A stretch of 64,000 bases of DNA from a bacterium. Its GTDB lineage: Bacteria; Patescibacteriota; Minisyncoccia; Phycocordibacterales; Phycocordibacteraceae. Positions 1 through 8,593 of this stretch are shown in pieces; positions within the stretch are counted from its first letter, which is position 1; the number at the start of each line of letters is the position of its first letter. Made by a program: the position numbers and the translations under genes. The notes below the pieces were generated by a model. The model worked only from the letters and a program-made list of their open reading frames with translations. It was not told the origin of the DNA and did not search any database. The stretch is taken from contig JAUSCN010000017.1 in the NCBI GenBank assembly GCA_030651285.1, positions 1 to 64,000 of the forward strand. The letters run 5' to 3'.

Positions 1-3000
1 ATTTGGATTTATAATCTGCGCGATATTGTCCGGCCCATAGGCGTCGCCATAGCGGCCAGAGGTCTTCCATGCGTTTTGTAGATTATATGAAATTTCGTCG
101 ACAAAGATTTGTGAATTGGTGGCTACGGACGAGTTTTGTTCGAAGCCGCGATCCTTCATATCAAGAAGAGTGAAATTTTGCGGTGTGGCTGTGTACTGAC
201 CGAAAGGATAACTGGGAGATACGCTGTAGAGATTGTAGTTCATGTAATTCAACTGCGCTGTGGCTCCACTACTCACAAAATTCGCGGCACTATCATAATA
301 GCCAGTAGCTGAGGAAGTCTTTGAAAGCACGATATTGTTCCAGATGTTGCTATGAGCACTCTCTCCCTGCCATGTACCCGCGAGTGTACCGCCACGAATG
401 AGGTTGTCATGAATTTCACTGCCCTCACTGACGTACATTGAACTGACCCCATTGCCATCTATAACGTTGTCATAGATGAACGCTCGCCAGCGCTCATCTG
501 GGCCGCTACCACCCATGATTTGAGCTTTTTGGTTATTGCTAACCAAATTTCGACGGAAGGTGTTATCTTGATTTCCGTGTTTATTATGAATACCGGATGT
601 ATTGTCATGAATGTAATTGTCCTCAATGATGGCGTTTGTTGTGGAGTAGAACTTGAGTCCCGCACTGTTTTCTGAGAGACCAGTGACACCACGAATTATG
701 TTGTGATGAATCCATGGAGCGTCCGTAACATCGCCATAGATACCTATGGCGATTCCGTCATGATTAAACACGTTATTCACGAAAGAACCAATGATCTCGT
801 TGTATGAGACTTCGTTGTTGCGACCGGTAATCATGCCGAAACCTCCGAGCACTGTAAATCCTTGGAATCGGATGTAATTGAGTCCCACGGTTCCGAAAGC
901 GGGCTGAGTTCCGCTACCGACCTGCACCTGAACGGCTTCAGAAGGATATGTTTTGAACGTGATTGGCTTCCCTGCTAGCCCAGAGCGTGCGGGACGAATG
1001 TATCCAGTCGCCCAATAATTAGTAGTTCCGCAGGTAGTGAAAGAATAATTGCCACCACGGAAATAGAGAATGTCTCCTGGCATCATTGGTTCAATGGCCG
1101 GACTTGAGAGCGAACAAATCGGCGTGTCGCTACGAGGAAGATCCGCCATACCATAGGGATCGGCGAAGGTTCCAGCGCCAGAACCTGCTTTATTGGATAC
1201 GTAATAACACTTCGATCCAGTAGCCGCTTCGCAGATTGCACTACTTGAGACAGTATTCGAAACAGTCACAGTGACACCTGTTGCCGTGGTGGTGTTCCCT
1301 GCTGCGTCTCTCGCTGTGGCAGTGAGCGTATGTGCGGCGTTCGTTGTGGCAGCAGTGTCCCAGGTGATCGAATATGGAGCAGTGGTGTCTTCGGCACCTA
1401 GGTTAGAGCCGTCGAGCTTGAACTGGACGCCCGCAACGCCGATATTGTCAGAGGCTGAAGCGGAGACGGTAACGGAACCTAGGACGGTTGTGCCGGTGAT
1501 TGGTGCGGAGAGGGAGACCGAGGGAGGAGTGATATCGGACATGCTCAGTGTGGTGCCACTCACTCCTGCCGTCTGAGCCGAAACATTCCCCACTGCGTCA
1601 TATGCAGAGACGGTGTATGAGTATGCGGTGGAGGCGGTGAGGCCGGTATTGGAGTATGAGTTCGTAGCAGAAGTGGCGATCTGGGTGCCACTGCGATATA
1701 TGCGATAGCCGGTGACACCCACAGCGTCCGTGGAAGCAGTCCAAGAGAGATTGATCTGTGAGGAGGAGACGACCGTGGCGGTGAGGCCGGCTGGGACAGT
1801 TGGTGCGACAGTGTCAGTGGTCGGGGTGCCACTTGGAATAAATACGATCTTGTCGCAGATGATGGTGCTGTAGTCGAGATTCACATTCACATTCACGAGG
1901 GAGTAGGAGCCGGCAGTGGAAGAAGTGAAGGTGAATTGGCTTGTGGCGGTCGCTCCCGGAGACAAGGTCACCTGACTCATGGAGTATGAGCTAGGTGTAT
2001 TCCAGAAGCGTCCGGCATTCGTCATGCTGATCTGCGGGGTGAAAGTCTGGGAGGTGGCAGAGCTGTTGTACCAGGTCACTGTGATCTGATCCCCTGCGGA
2101 AAATGTCCGGGATGTCCCCGTCACACCTTGGAAATCGTATCCTCCGTTGACTCCTCCCATTGTTCCCCCGGGTCCTGCGCTCTGGTACAGAGTGTATACA
2201 TCTTTGATCACCGTATTCCAACCTGAGAGACCGAAGGTATTGGTGGAGGCAGTTGCTCCGAAGTCGACGAGCGTCACTGTTCCGACAATGGGGGCAGTGG
2301 AAGTAGTTTGGGTGGTGGCAGAGGCGGAAGAGGACTGCACTGAAGTGTTGCCGGAAGTATCATATGCAGAGACGGTGTATGAGTATGCGGTGGAGGCGGT
2401 GAGAGCAGTGTTGGAATATGAGGTACCAGCGGTGGTGGCGATCTGAGCGCCATTGCGGTATATGCGGTATCCACTGACACCGACATTGTCGGCGGAAGCA
2501 GTCCAAGAGAGATTGATCTGTGAGGAGGAGACGGCCGTAGCGGTGAGGCCGGTGGGGGTAGAGGGAGCAGAGGTGTCAGGAGTGGGGGTTGAGGTGCCGC
2601 AGCCGCCTTCGATCTCACAGGCTGCGCCAATGCGCTGGCCGGAATTAGAAGAAAATGCAGCTACTAGTACATGTGTCTGGGCCATATATCCCGGGCAAGC
2701 ATTGCCATTATCGCTACGGTAACCATTGGCTTCAAAGTCTGTCAGTTCGCTAGTCGGGTAAATGCCATTCATCCTAGGTTCACTGGCCGTATTCAAAACA
2801 GTAATCTCAGGCGTATTGTCTGTTATGTTCTTGAGATACCATTCGATGGATGTTGTTCCAGGTGTAGTCCCGGTTCCGTTGATAGCAACTTCAAATCGAT
2901 ACCACTTACCGCGCATACTATTGATCGGTGAGGGCAGAGACCCGACAGCACCGGCAAAGGGAGAATTCGATTCGAATGAACCACTCCATTGTAAGGAGGG

Positions 3001-3582
3001 AACAATATCGTATATAAACCAACCGCCGGATACGCCCAGCATTGGCCCGCCAGTATAAGCGCCATTGAATCCACCCTGAAAGACTTTGCCACTATTACAA
3101 AGGGGTGCAGTAGAATCAGTAAATTGGAAATCCGATGAATAGTAGCGGTAAAAACGAAATACACGGCGCTGCACCGGATCTACGCCTGATGTAAACTGCG
3201 TTCCCATCGCGCCAAACCCAGCACCAGCATAACTTCTGGGAATATAGGTTACGGATGCTCCCGCTGGCAACGCAGCAAACATAGTTGGGTTGGTTGCTGC
3301 GGTGTCGACAGTGAGATTGAGGCTGTTGCTTTCATATGCGACACCCGCCCAACCAGATGATCTACATTGTTTTGTGGTGCTATCATCGGGATTCCAACCC
3401 CAGCTTGTACCAGACACAAGCGTATAGTTCGGTGTGTTTAACGGCTCTGAACAAACACAACTCGCAACCAACTCATTGCAACGCTGTTCTGCTGCGAATG
3501 CTCTGTGTGAAATGCCTAAAAAAGTTCCTAGTAGTGGTATTAGAACAAGGACCCCGTAAGAAAGCACTTTGATTACCTGCAT
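1..3582 (-). CDS. Giant secreted FnIII / Ig-like / parallel beta-helix protein (3' end outside window)
   Basis: An open frame of 1194 codons runs from an ATG at 3582 to the window edge with no stop, so the C-terminus is missing. Residues 1-31 are a signal peptide (MQVIKVLSYGVL, hydrophobic core, AFA-AE cleavage-like site). Two near-duplicate fibronectin type III domains lie at about 340-415 and 595-665 (SSSQINLSW, GYRIYR, TAYSYTVSAYD). A beta-rich segment separates them. An Ig-like domain lies at about 680-775 (DNIGVAGVQFKLDG). From about 815 onward the protein is Asn/Gly-rich with recurring strands such as IEDNYIHDN and FIYDNVIDGNG, typical of right-handed parallel beta-helix proteins. It is probably an exported surface or carbohydrate-interacting protein; the ligand is unknown. 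A possible extended -10 (TGCTATTTT) sits inside the dnaK terminator, 9 bases before the ATG. Confidence 0.85.
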   Translation of the reverse strand, partial: MQVIKVLSYGVLVLIPLLGTFLGISHRAFAAEQRCNELVASCVCSEPLNTPNYTLVSGTSWGWNPDDSTTKQCRSSGWAGVAYESNSLNLTVDTAATNPTMFAALPAGASVTYIPRSYAGAGFGAMGTQFTSGVDPVQRRVFRFYRYYSSDFQFTDSTAPLCNSGKVFQGGFNGAYTGGPMLGVSGGWFIYDIVPSLQWSGSFESNSPFAGAVGSLPSPINSMRGKWYRFEVAINGTGTTPGTTSIEWYLKNITDNTPEITVLNTASEPRMNGIYPTSELTDFEANGYRSDNGNACPGYMAQTHVLVAAFSSNSGQRIGAACEIEGGCGTSTPTPDTSAPSTPTGLTATAVSSSQINLSWTASADNVGVSGYRIYRNGAQIATTAGTSYSNTALTASTAYSYTVSAYDTSGNTSVQSSSASATTQTTSTAPIVGTVTLVDFGATASTNTFGLSGWNTVIKDVYTLYQSAGPGGTMGGVNGGYDFQGVTGTSRTFSAGDQITVTWYNSSATSQTFTPQISMTNAGRFWNTPSSYSMSQVTLSPGATATSQFTFTSSTAGSYSLVNVNVNLDYSTIICDKIVFIPSGTPTTDTVAPTVPAGLTATVVSSSQINLSWTASTDAVGVTGYRIYRSGTQIATSATNSYSNTGLTASTAYSYTVSAYDAVGNVSAQTAGVSGTTLSMSDITPPSVSLSAPITGTTVLGSVTVSASASDNIGVAGVQFKLDGSNLGAEDTTAPYSITWDTAATTNAAHTLTATARDAAGNTTTATGVTVTVSNTVSSSAICEAATGSKCYYVSNKAGSGAGTFADPYGMADLPRSDTPICSLSSPAIEPMMPGDILYFRGGNYSFTTCGTTNYWATGYIRPARSGLAGKPITFKTYPSEAVQVQVGSGTQPAFGTVGLNYIRFQGFTVLGGFGMITGRNNEVSYNEIIGSFVNNVFNHDGIAIGIYGDVTDAPWIHHNIIRGVTGLSENSAGLKFYSTTNAIIEDNYIHDNTSGIHNKHGNQDNTFRRNLVSNNQKAQIMGGSGPDERWRAFIYDNVIDGNGVSSMYVSEGSEIHDNLIRGGTLAGTWQGESAHSNIWNNIVLSKTSSATGYYDSAANFVSSGATAQLNYMNYNLYSVSPSYPFGQYTATPQNFTLLDMKDRGFEQNSSVATNSQIFVDEISYNLQNAWKTSGRYGDAYGPDNIAQIINPN

Positions 3583-3593
3583 CTTGCATTTAA

Positions 3594-3626
3594 AATAGCA
3601 TACCCCTAGTTAAGGGGTATGCTATT
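3594..3626 (-). terminator. Intrinsic terminator after dnaK
   Basis: A perfect 14-bp stem (3594-3607 with 3613-3626) and 5-base loop lies 30 bases beyond the dnaK stop and is followed by TTTTAAA on the minus strand. The next gene starts only 12 bases after the stem. Confidence 0.8.
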
Positions 3627-3656
3627 CCTCTGTGAATAAATGAGTGTGATCTTAAT

Positions 3657-5549
3657 TTATGACTTCTCTTTAAACTCTGCGTCGGTGGCACCGGCAGTAG
3701 CGTCTGGTGGAGGAGTTTGGCCGCCAGCGTCGGATGCGGGTGGTGTCTGATTCTTCATCATTGCCTCTCCTATCTTAGAGAGCGTTGTGGAGAGCGATTC
3801 GGTCGCAGTCTTGATGAGTGCAGTATCCTCGCTTGCACGAGCAGTCTTGAGGGCATCAATCTTATCCTGCACTTCTTTCACCACCTCAGCACCAGCTTTC
3901 TCACCATTATCTTTAATTGCCTTCTCTGCTGCGTAAATAGCCTGATCAGCGACATTGCGTACCTCGACGAGCTCTTTGCGTTTCTCGTCTTCAGCTGCAT
4001 GTGCCTCTGCATCTGTCTTCATCTTTTCAATATCTTCCTTCGAAAGGCCCGTAGAGCCCTCAATACGGATCGACTGCACTTTACCAGTCGTCTTCTCAGT
4101 CGCTTTCACGGTGAGGATGCCGGACGCGTCGACGTCGAAGGTGACTTCCACTTGCGGCATACCGCGCGGTGCTGGTGGAATTCCGTCGAGCATGAAGCGA
4201 CCAAGAGACTTGTTGTCTGTGCTCATTGCACGCTCGCCTTGTGTGATGTGAATCTCCACTGACTGTTGATTATCAGCGGCCGTAGAGAATACCTGTGAGC
4301 GGCTTGTTGGGATCGCAGTGTTGCGCTCGACAAGCTTCGTAGCGACACCGCCCATCGTTTCGATTGAAAGAGAAAGCGGAATGACGTCGACGAGAAGAAT
4401 GTCTTTCACATCTCCCTGGAGGATGCCTGCCTGAATAGCTGCGCCGATCGCCACTACTTCGTCTGGGTTCACGGTCATGTTCGGCTTCTTACCGAAGAAT
4501 TTTTCTACGGCTGCCTGAATTGCTGGCATGCGCGTCTGGCCGCCGACGAGAATGATTTCATTGATTTCATTGATCTTGAATGGTGATGCTTCCATCGCGC
4601 GCTTAGTGATGGCCATCGCGCGGTCGACGAATTCGCTTGAAAGCTCTTCGAGCTTCGCACGAGTCATCTTAATGAGAAGGTGGCGCGGACCAGAAGCGTC
4701 AGAGGTGAGGAATGGAATGTTGATATCAGACTCCATTGCGCTTGAAAGCTCGATCTTTGCTTTCTCAGCTGCTTCATCGAGGCGCTGGCGTGCGAGCGCG
4801 TCAGAGCGTACGTCGATACCGCTCTCTTTCTTGAATTCATCCGCCAGCCAGTTGATGATCTTCTGGTCGATGTCCTTTCCGCCCAAGTGAGCATCGCCAT
4901 CAGTTGACTTCACTTCAATAACATCGCCGCCCACTTCGAGCACGGAAATGTCGAACGTGCCGCCACCGAAGTCGAAGACTGCGATCTTTTCATCCTTCTT
5001 TTTATTGAATCCGTATGCGAGTGCAGCTGCTGTCGGCTCGTTGATGATGCGCTTCACGTCGAGTCCTGCGATTTGTCCCGCTGCTTTTGTGGCACTGCGC
5101 TGATCATCGTTAAAGTATGCCGGAACCGTGATAATCGCTTCAGTGATCTTCTCGCCGAGCTTCGCCTCAGCATCTGCCTTTAGCTTGCTCAAAATCATCG
5201 CCGAAACTTCCTCGGGGCGATACCACTTGTCTGACATCTTCACTTCGATGCCACCATTCTCTGCTTTGCGCATTTCAAATGGAACGACAGCCTTATCCTT
5301 CTGAACAGCAGTCTCATCAAATGAGTGACCGATGAATCGTTTGATCTGGAAGATTGTGTTTAGTGGATTGGTGACCGACTGGCGCTTCGCAAGCGTACCG
5401 ACGACGCGCTCCCCGGTCTTCCCTGTTGCGACGATAGACGGAGTCGTGCGCGCACCCTCGGCGTTTTCAAGGACGCGTGGCTCGCCACCCTCGACGATAG
5501 CCATCGCGGAGTTCGTAGTGCCCAAATCGATACCAAGGATTTTTGCCAT
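3657..5549 (-). CDS. dnaK: Molecular chaperone DnaK (Hsp70)
   Basis: Cytosolic Hsp70: an ATP-dependent chaperone that cycles on exposed hydrophobic peptides with DnaJ and GrpE. The 630 residues cover the whole family. The nucleotide-binding domain opens with [13 protein letters not shown] and contains [19 protein letters not shown] and the GGQTRMP signature. The interdomain linker DVKDILLLDV-type segment appears as [10 protein letters not shown]. The substrate-binding beta domain and helical lid follow, ending in a Pro/Gly/Ala-rich tail with final EFKEKS. It lies 36 bases downstream of grpE on the same strand, so the two are probably co-transcribed. No dnaJ or CIRCE-type operator is visible nearby. 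Confidence 0.98.
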   Translation of the reverse strand: MAKILGIDLGTTNSAMAIVEGGEPRVLENAEGARTTPSIVATGKTGERVVGTLAKRQSVTNPLNTIFQIKRFIGHSFDETAVQKDKAVVPFEMRKAENGGIEVKMSDKWYRPEEVSAMILSKLKADAEAKLGEKITEAIITVPAYFNDDQRSATKAAGQIAGLDVKRIINEPTAAALAYGFNKKKDEKIAVFDFGGGTFDISVLEVGGDVIEVKSTDGDAHLGGKDIDQKIINWLADEFKKESGIDVRSDALARQRLDEAAEKAKIELSSAMESDINIPFLTSDASGPRHLLIKMTRAKLEELSSEFVDRAMAITKRAMEASPFKINEINEIILVGGQTRMPAIQAAVEKFFGKKPNMTVNPDEVVAIGAAIQAGILQGDVKDILLVDVIPLSLSIETMGGVATKLVERNTAIPTSRSQVFSTAADNQQSVEIHITQGERAMSTDNKSLGRFMLDGIPPAPRGMPQVEVTFDVDASGILTVKATEKTTGKVQSIRIEGSTGLSKEDIEKMKTDAEAHAAEDEKRKELVEVRNVADQAIYAAEKAIKDNGEKAGAEVVKEVQDKIDALKTARASEDTALIKTATESLSTTLSKIGEAMMKNQTPPASDAGGQTPPPDATAGATDAEFKEKS

Positions 5550-5585
5550 AATTTTTAAAAGTTAGAAGTCTTATTTTACGCGTTT

Positions 5586-6149
5586 CTACTTGCTAGTAAA
5601 GTGCGCTACACGGACCTTTGCTGGGCGGATAACTGTGTCGCCGATCTTCCATCCCTTTTCTAGAACCACGGTGATGATGTCGTCGTGTGCGGAATCTTCA
5701 GTCGCATCTTGCCCGAATGCTTCATGGAATGCAGGATTGAATGCTTCGCCAACCCTACCGATTTCTGCGAGTCCGAGCGATACAAAAGCGCTCTCAAGCT
5801 GTTTTGCAATAGCGAGGAAGCCATCAGGGACTTCGCCATGCTCTTTCGAGCGTTCGAGCGCATCAAATGCTGGGAGTAGTGTTTCGATCGCTTTTATCAC
5901 CCCAGCTTGTTTAGCTGACTTGCTTTCAAGCTCAAATCGCTTGAGTAGGTTCACATAGTCTGCTTTGGAGCGCTGCCAGCCGTCCATGTATTCCTGCTTC
6001 TCTTTGCGGCAGGTACTCAATTCTTCGCGCATCTTGGCAATTTTTTCCTCCGGTCGCCTCTCCCCCGCTTCTTCACTGTGCTCTGGCTCAATACTTATAC
6101 TCTCGTCTGACTCAGTATCTCGCTGCGCGACTTCATCTTGTTCGTCCAT
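5586..6149 (-). CDS. grpE: Nucleotide exchange factor GrpE
   Basis: GrpE dimers release ADP from DnaK. The 187-residue protein has the expected acidic N-terminus (MDEQDEVAQRD), a long coiled-coil helix (about 40-105, KEKQEYMDGWQRSKADYVN), and the C-terminal beta-wing (FNPAFHEAFGQ, VVLEKGWKIGDTVIRPAKVRV). The frame is open 32 codons further upstream, but that part encodes no GrpE sequence and overlaps the preceding terminator, so the ATG at 6149 is chosen. It precedes dnaK in a two-gene heat-shock unit. Confidence 0.95.
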   Translation of the reverse strand: MDEQDEVAQRDTESDESISIEPEHSEEAGERRPEEKIAKMREELSTCRKEKQEYMDGWQRSKADYVNLLKRFELESKSAKQAGVIKAIETLLPAFDALERSKEHGEVPDGFLAIAKQLESAFVSLGLAEIGRVGEAFNPAFHEAFGQDATEDSAHDDIITVVLEKGWKIGDTVIRPAKVRVAHFTSK

Positions 6150-6203
6150 GTTTCCAGTATGTATGAATTTCCGATCGGAGTCAAAAGTCATAGATAAAAC
6201 AAA

Positions 6204-6231
6204 ACAGGAGGCACGCAATAGTGCCTCCTGT
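6204..6231 (-). terminator. Intrinsic terminator of the 155-aa orphan gene
   Basis: An 11-bp perfect stem (6204-6214 with 6221-6231), 6-base loop, followed on the minus strand by TTTTGTTTT. It starts 11 bases past the stop at 6242 and isolates that gene from grpE. Confidence 0.8.
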
Positions 6232-6241
6232 GTTTTCCATA

Positions 6242-6709
6242 TCAATTCCAGCTTACATCGAAGGGCGGTTTCTTGTTTTTGTTTCGAGAATCGCCCAAAA
6301 TGACCACAAATCCATCGAGCGTGCTCTGCTCCTTTTCAACCCACACGACTTTCCATCCTTTTCGAATGGCGACACAATCCTTTTCCTTCAAGGGTGAAAA
6401 TGTTGAGCGGACAGAAATCCAGAAAATATTGTCCAATGCATCATATTTTTTGATGAGGAACTTGACTCTCCGTACTTGTTCCTCGTATTGCTCGCCACTA
6501 TACAATTCGAGTGTAGGGATGATTTCGGATATGTATCGGTGGTACTGCATGAGAAGAAAGAGGAGTTTGCGGAGATCACCATGAGTCCCATCAAGGACGC
6601 CGACGACGTGATCACAATCACTCAGTGCCTCACTTGGCTCAGCAAATTTTTCTTGTTCTGGTGAAATGCCTCCAATTTCCTGCAGGATTTCTTCAACCCA
6701 TAGACTCAT
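6242..6709 (-). CDS. Orphan hypothetical protein, 155 aa
   Basis: No family is recognised. The protein is soluble and acidic in its first half (SLWVEEILQEIGG), predicted mostly helical through residue 100 (LLFLLMQYHRYISEIIPTLE), with a strand-rich C-terminal part (GWKVVWVEKE, GFVVILGDSR). The ATG at 6709 has a strong Shine-Dalgarno (GGAGGTG, 8 bases upstream). The gene carries its own sigma70-type promoter and its own terminator, so it is a single-gene transcription unit, unlike the packed operons around it. Confidence 0.75.
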   Translation of the reverse strand: MSLWVEEILQEIGGISPEQEKFAEPSEALSDCDHVVGVLDGTHGDLRKLLFLLMQYHRYISEIIPTLELYSGEQYEEQVRRVKFLIKKYDALDNIFWISVRSTFSPLKEKDCVAIRKGWKVVWVEKEQSTLDGFVVILGDSRNKNKKPPFDVSWN

Positions 6710-6771
6710 TACGACACCTCCTCTGGTTGTTGTTGACGCATCGCGGTGATGCTCAGTGCAAATCTGCCAGG

Positions 6772-6800
6772 ATAATATCTATGAATTGACATATAGTCAA
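6772..6800 (-). promoter_or_regulatory. Sigma70-type promoter of the 155-aa orphan gene
   Basis: On the minus strand: -35 TTGACT (6795-6800), 17-bp spacer, -10 TATTAT (6772-6777). The inverted repeat ATTGAC/GTCAAT (6785-6790, 6796-6801) overlaps the -35 and could be an operator. Confidence 0.7.
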
Positions 6801-6835
6801 TTGCCACGTATTGAGCGTTATTCGGAAATAAAAAA

Positions 6836-6867
6836 TAGCCCCGGCGGATTGTGTCCGCGCGGGGCTA
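6836..6867 (-). terminator. Intrinsic terminator of the 143-aa orphan gene
   Basis: A G+C-rich stem with one bulge (TAGCCCC...GGGGCTA, loop near 6850) is followed on the minus strand by TTTTTTATTT. It begins about 20 bases after the stop at 6888. Confidence 0.8.
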
Positions 6868-6887
6868 CTACAGAGTGAATGATCTCC

Positions 6888-7319
6888 CTACTGCAATTGT
6901 GCTGATTGTTCCTGTTCGTAGAACCATGTCACCGCGGTGTGGTAGCCCGCAGCTAGAGCCTCAGGATTTTGCTTAAGCTCAGGCTCTACTTCGAATGCGA
7001 CAATTCGGTCGATGAGCCGCTCAGGAATCTGAGCCACAATTTCAGCGATTGAGGCAGAGAGACAGATCGTGGGGCGATGACCGTAGGCATGGTAGGTAAC
7101 CTGACGATGGATTCTCTTCAGTCCAACTGCGTCCTTGGTGCGTTCGCTGTTGAAAAAGCAGGGACCAAAAAGGTCACTCGAAGTTTTGATGTGACACAGA
7201 ATTCCTCCAAACCGTTTGATGGGTTTGATTTTACTTCCGAACTTGATGATCTGCTCCTCGGACATCTCCGGGATCCAGACTCTTGGTGTGATGACAAGAA
7301 ATCCATCGTCTCCAACCAC
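6888..7319 (-). CDS. Orphan hypothetical protein, 143 aa (GTG start)
   Basis: No family is recognised. It is a mixed alpha/beta soluble protein with strands near the N-terminus (DGFLVITPRVWIP), a Gly-Phe-rich centre (FGGILCHIKTSSDLFGPCFF) and C-terminal helices ending in Gln/Ser-rich EQSAQLQ. The frame starts at GTG 7319, a few bases after AGAGGTGA, a good ribosome-binding site. Like its neighbour at 6242, it has a private promoter and terminator, so it is an independently expressed accessory gene. Confidence 0.72.
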   Translation of the reverse strand: MVGDDGFLVITPRVWIPEMSEEQIIKFGSKIKPIKRFGGILCHIKTSSDLFGPCFFNSERTKDAVGLKRIHRQVTYHAYGHRPTICLSASIAEIVAQIPERLIDRIVAFEVEPELKQNPEALAAGYHTAVTWFYEQEQSAQLQ

Positions 7320-7375
7320 AGGTCACCTCTTAATGTAATTTGACGCGTAATTGCGTCGCACAACCTCTAAGTTAC

Positions 7376-7404
7376 ATAATACTACTATTTTGTATATATG
7401 TCAA
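7376..7404 (-). promoter_or_regulatory. Consensus promoter of the 143-aa orphan gene
   Basis: Minus strand: TTGACA (7399-7404), exactly 17 bases, TATTAT (7376-7381). A small hairpin GACGC/GCGTC lies in the leader near 7341-7356. Confidence 0.75.
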
Positions 7405-7412
7405 TCTCAACA

Positions 7413-7437
7413 AAATACCGCCCATAAGGCGGTATTT
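7413..7437 (-). terminator. Terminator of the ribosomal protein / rpoA operon
   Basis: A 10-bp perfect stem (7413-7422, 7428-7437) lies 9 bases after the rpsI stop and is followed on the minus strand by TTGTTGAG. Confidence 0.7.
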
Positions 7438-7445
7438 GCTGGAGA

Positions 7446-7841
7446 TTAGCGCTTCGACCACTGCTTGGCCTTACGGGCCTTCACCTTTCCTGGCTTCTTG
7501 CGTTCCTTTGCGCGAGGGTCGCGCTTGAGGAATGTTGCTGTCTTGAGGGCTGCGCGTGTATTCGGCTCTGCCTTGATGATGGCTCGGCTAATAGCGTGGC
7601 GGACTGCATCTGCCTGGGCTGCGATGCCGCCACCTTCTACGTGTGCGGTGACTGCGTAGCTCTCAGCACTCTTCGCGGCCTCGAAAGCTTCCTCAGCGGT
7701 CTTTACGCGATCTGCGGTTTTGAAATATTCCTTTGCGGTTTTGCCGTTAACCATGAGGCTCGTCTTTGGGGCGGCAATCAAGCGTACACTTGCAATTGCG
7801 GTCTTACGGCGTCCGACGGTAGTAATGTATTGTGTTGCCAT
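7446..7841 (-). CDS. rpsI: Small ribosomal subunit protein uS9
   Basis: A 30S head protein whose C-terminal tail reaches the P-site tRNA. The 131 residues start with QYITTVGRRKTAIASVRL and end in the conserved basic tail KARKAKQWSKR (SKR end intact). It is the last gene of the long operon infA to rpsI and follows rplM by 5 bases, the usual L13-S9 pairing, here fused to the alpha operon. Confidence 0.97.
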   Translation of the reverse strand: MATQYITTVGRRKTAIASVRLIAAPKTSLMVNGKTAKEYFKTADRVKTAEEAFEAAKSAESYAVTAHVEGGGIAAQADAVRHAISRAIIKAEPNTRAALKTATFLKRDPRAKERKKPGKVKARKAKQWSKR

Positions 7842-7846
7842 AAAAT

Positions 7847-8218
7847 TTATGCGTTGACTACGAGGTTCTGCATACGCGGCTTGCGAAGTTTGTTGCGTGG
7901 GATCATGCCATCGATCGTCTTCTTAAGGACCTCAGCGATACCCTTCTTTGTAATCATCTCGTCCATGCGCATCTCGCGCTGGCCTCCTGGGTAACCGGTG
8001 TAGCGCAGGTATACCTTACCCTTCGTGCGACGTTCTGGGAGATGCAGTTTTCCAGCATTCTCCACGATGACAGTGACTGGGAGCGCTTGATTCTTCGAGA
8101 AAAGTGTTGAGCGCTTTCCAAGGAGTGCATGCGCAGCCTCGCTGGCTACGCGGCCAAGCGTGCGATCAGTCGCGTCGATCGTGTATGTCGTTGGAGCTGG
8201 CTTCTTGTTGAGTGTCAT
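7847..8218 (-). CDS. rplM: Large ribosomal subunit protein uL13
   Basis: An early-assembly 50S protein. Residues TYTIDATDRTLGRVASEAA, LLGKRST and the KVYLRYTGYPGG segment are diagnostic, and DGMIPRNKLRKPRMQNLVV matches the family C-terminus. The frame is open 21 codons upstream, but those residues overlap rplQ and do not resemble L13, so the ATG at 8218 is used (123 aa). It lies between rplQ and rpsI in the same operon. Confidence 0.96.
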   Translation of the reverse strand: MTLNKKPAPTTYTIDATDRTLGRVASEAAHALLGKRSTLFSKNQALPVTVIVENAGKLHLPERRTKGKVYLRYTGYPGGQREMRMDEMITKKGIAEVLKKTIDGMIPRNKLRKPRMQNLVVNA

Positions 8219-8234
8219 GGATACGTTATAAATA

Positions 8235-8588
8235 CTAGACAAACGCGATGTACGCAAGCTTGCGAGCGTCGTTGAAACCACGCTTCGTGCGCTTCACGAT
8301 GCGGGTGTAACCTCCGGTGCGCTCCGTGTAGCGAGGGCCAATAGTGTCGAACAGTTTCTTCACTGCTTCCTTATCATGTAGTCGGGACTGGGCGAGACGA
8401 CGACTTGCGAGAGTGTTTGTCTTTGCGTACGTCACGAGGCGCTCAGCAAACGGACGAAGTGCCTTTGCTTTTGCCTCGGTGGTCGAGATACGTTCCTCGA
8501 GGACGAGTGAGCGGGCGAGCGAGCGGATGAGCGCGTTGCGCTGGCCAGTCTCGCGATGAAATGTTTTTGCTTTTTTGGTGAATGCCAT
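8235..8588 (-). CDS. rplQ: Large ribosomal subunit protein bL17
   Basis: A 50S protein near the exit tunnel. The 117 residues contain the family core: FHRETGQRNALIRSLARSLVLEERISTT, FAERLVTYAKT, FDTIGPRYTERTGGYTRI and the ending NDARKLAYIAFV. It follows rpoA by 5 bases, the universal bacterial order. Confidence 0.97.
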   Translation of the reverse strand: MAFTKKAKTFHRETGQRNALIRSLARSLVLEERISTTEAKAKALRPFAERLVTYAKTNTLASRRLAQSRLHDKEAVKKLFDTIGPRYTERTGGYTRIVKRTKRGFNDARKLAYIAFV

Positions 8589-8593
8589 ACGTA

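Noticed and set aside
273-692. Open frames on the minus strand near the left edge
   Set aside because: They are out of phase with the long frame that runs unbroken from 3582 to 1, which encodes a clear beta-helix.
3717-5565. Several plus-strand frames opposite dnaK
   Set aside because: Antisense shadows of a highly biased gene; compositions are Ser/Arg-rich without any recognisable domain.
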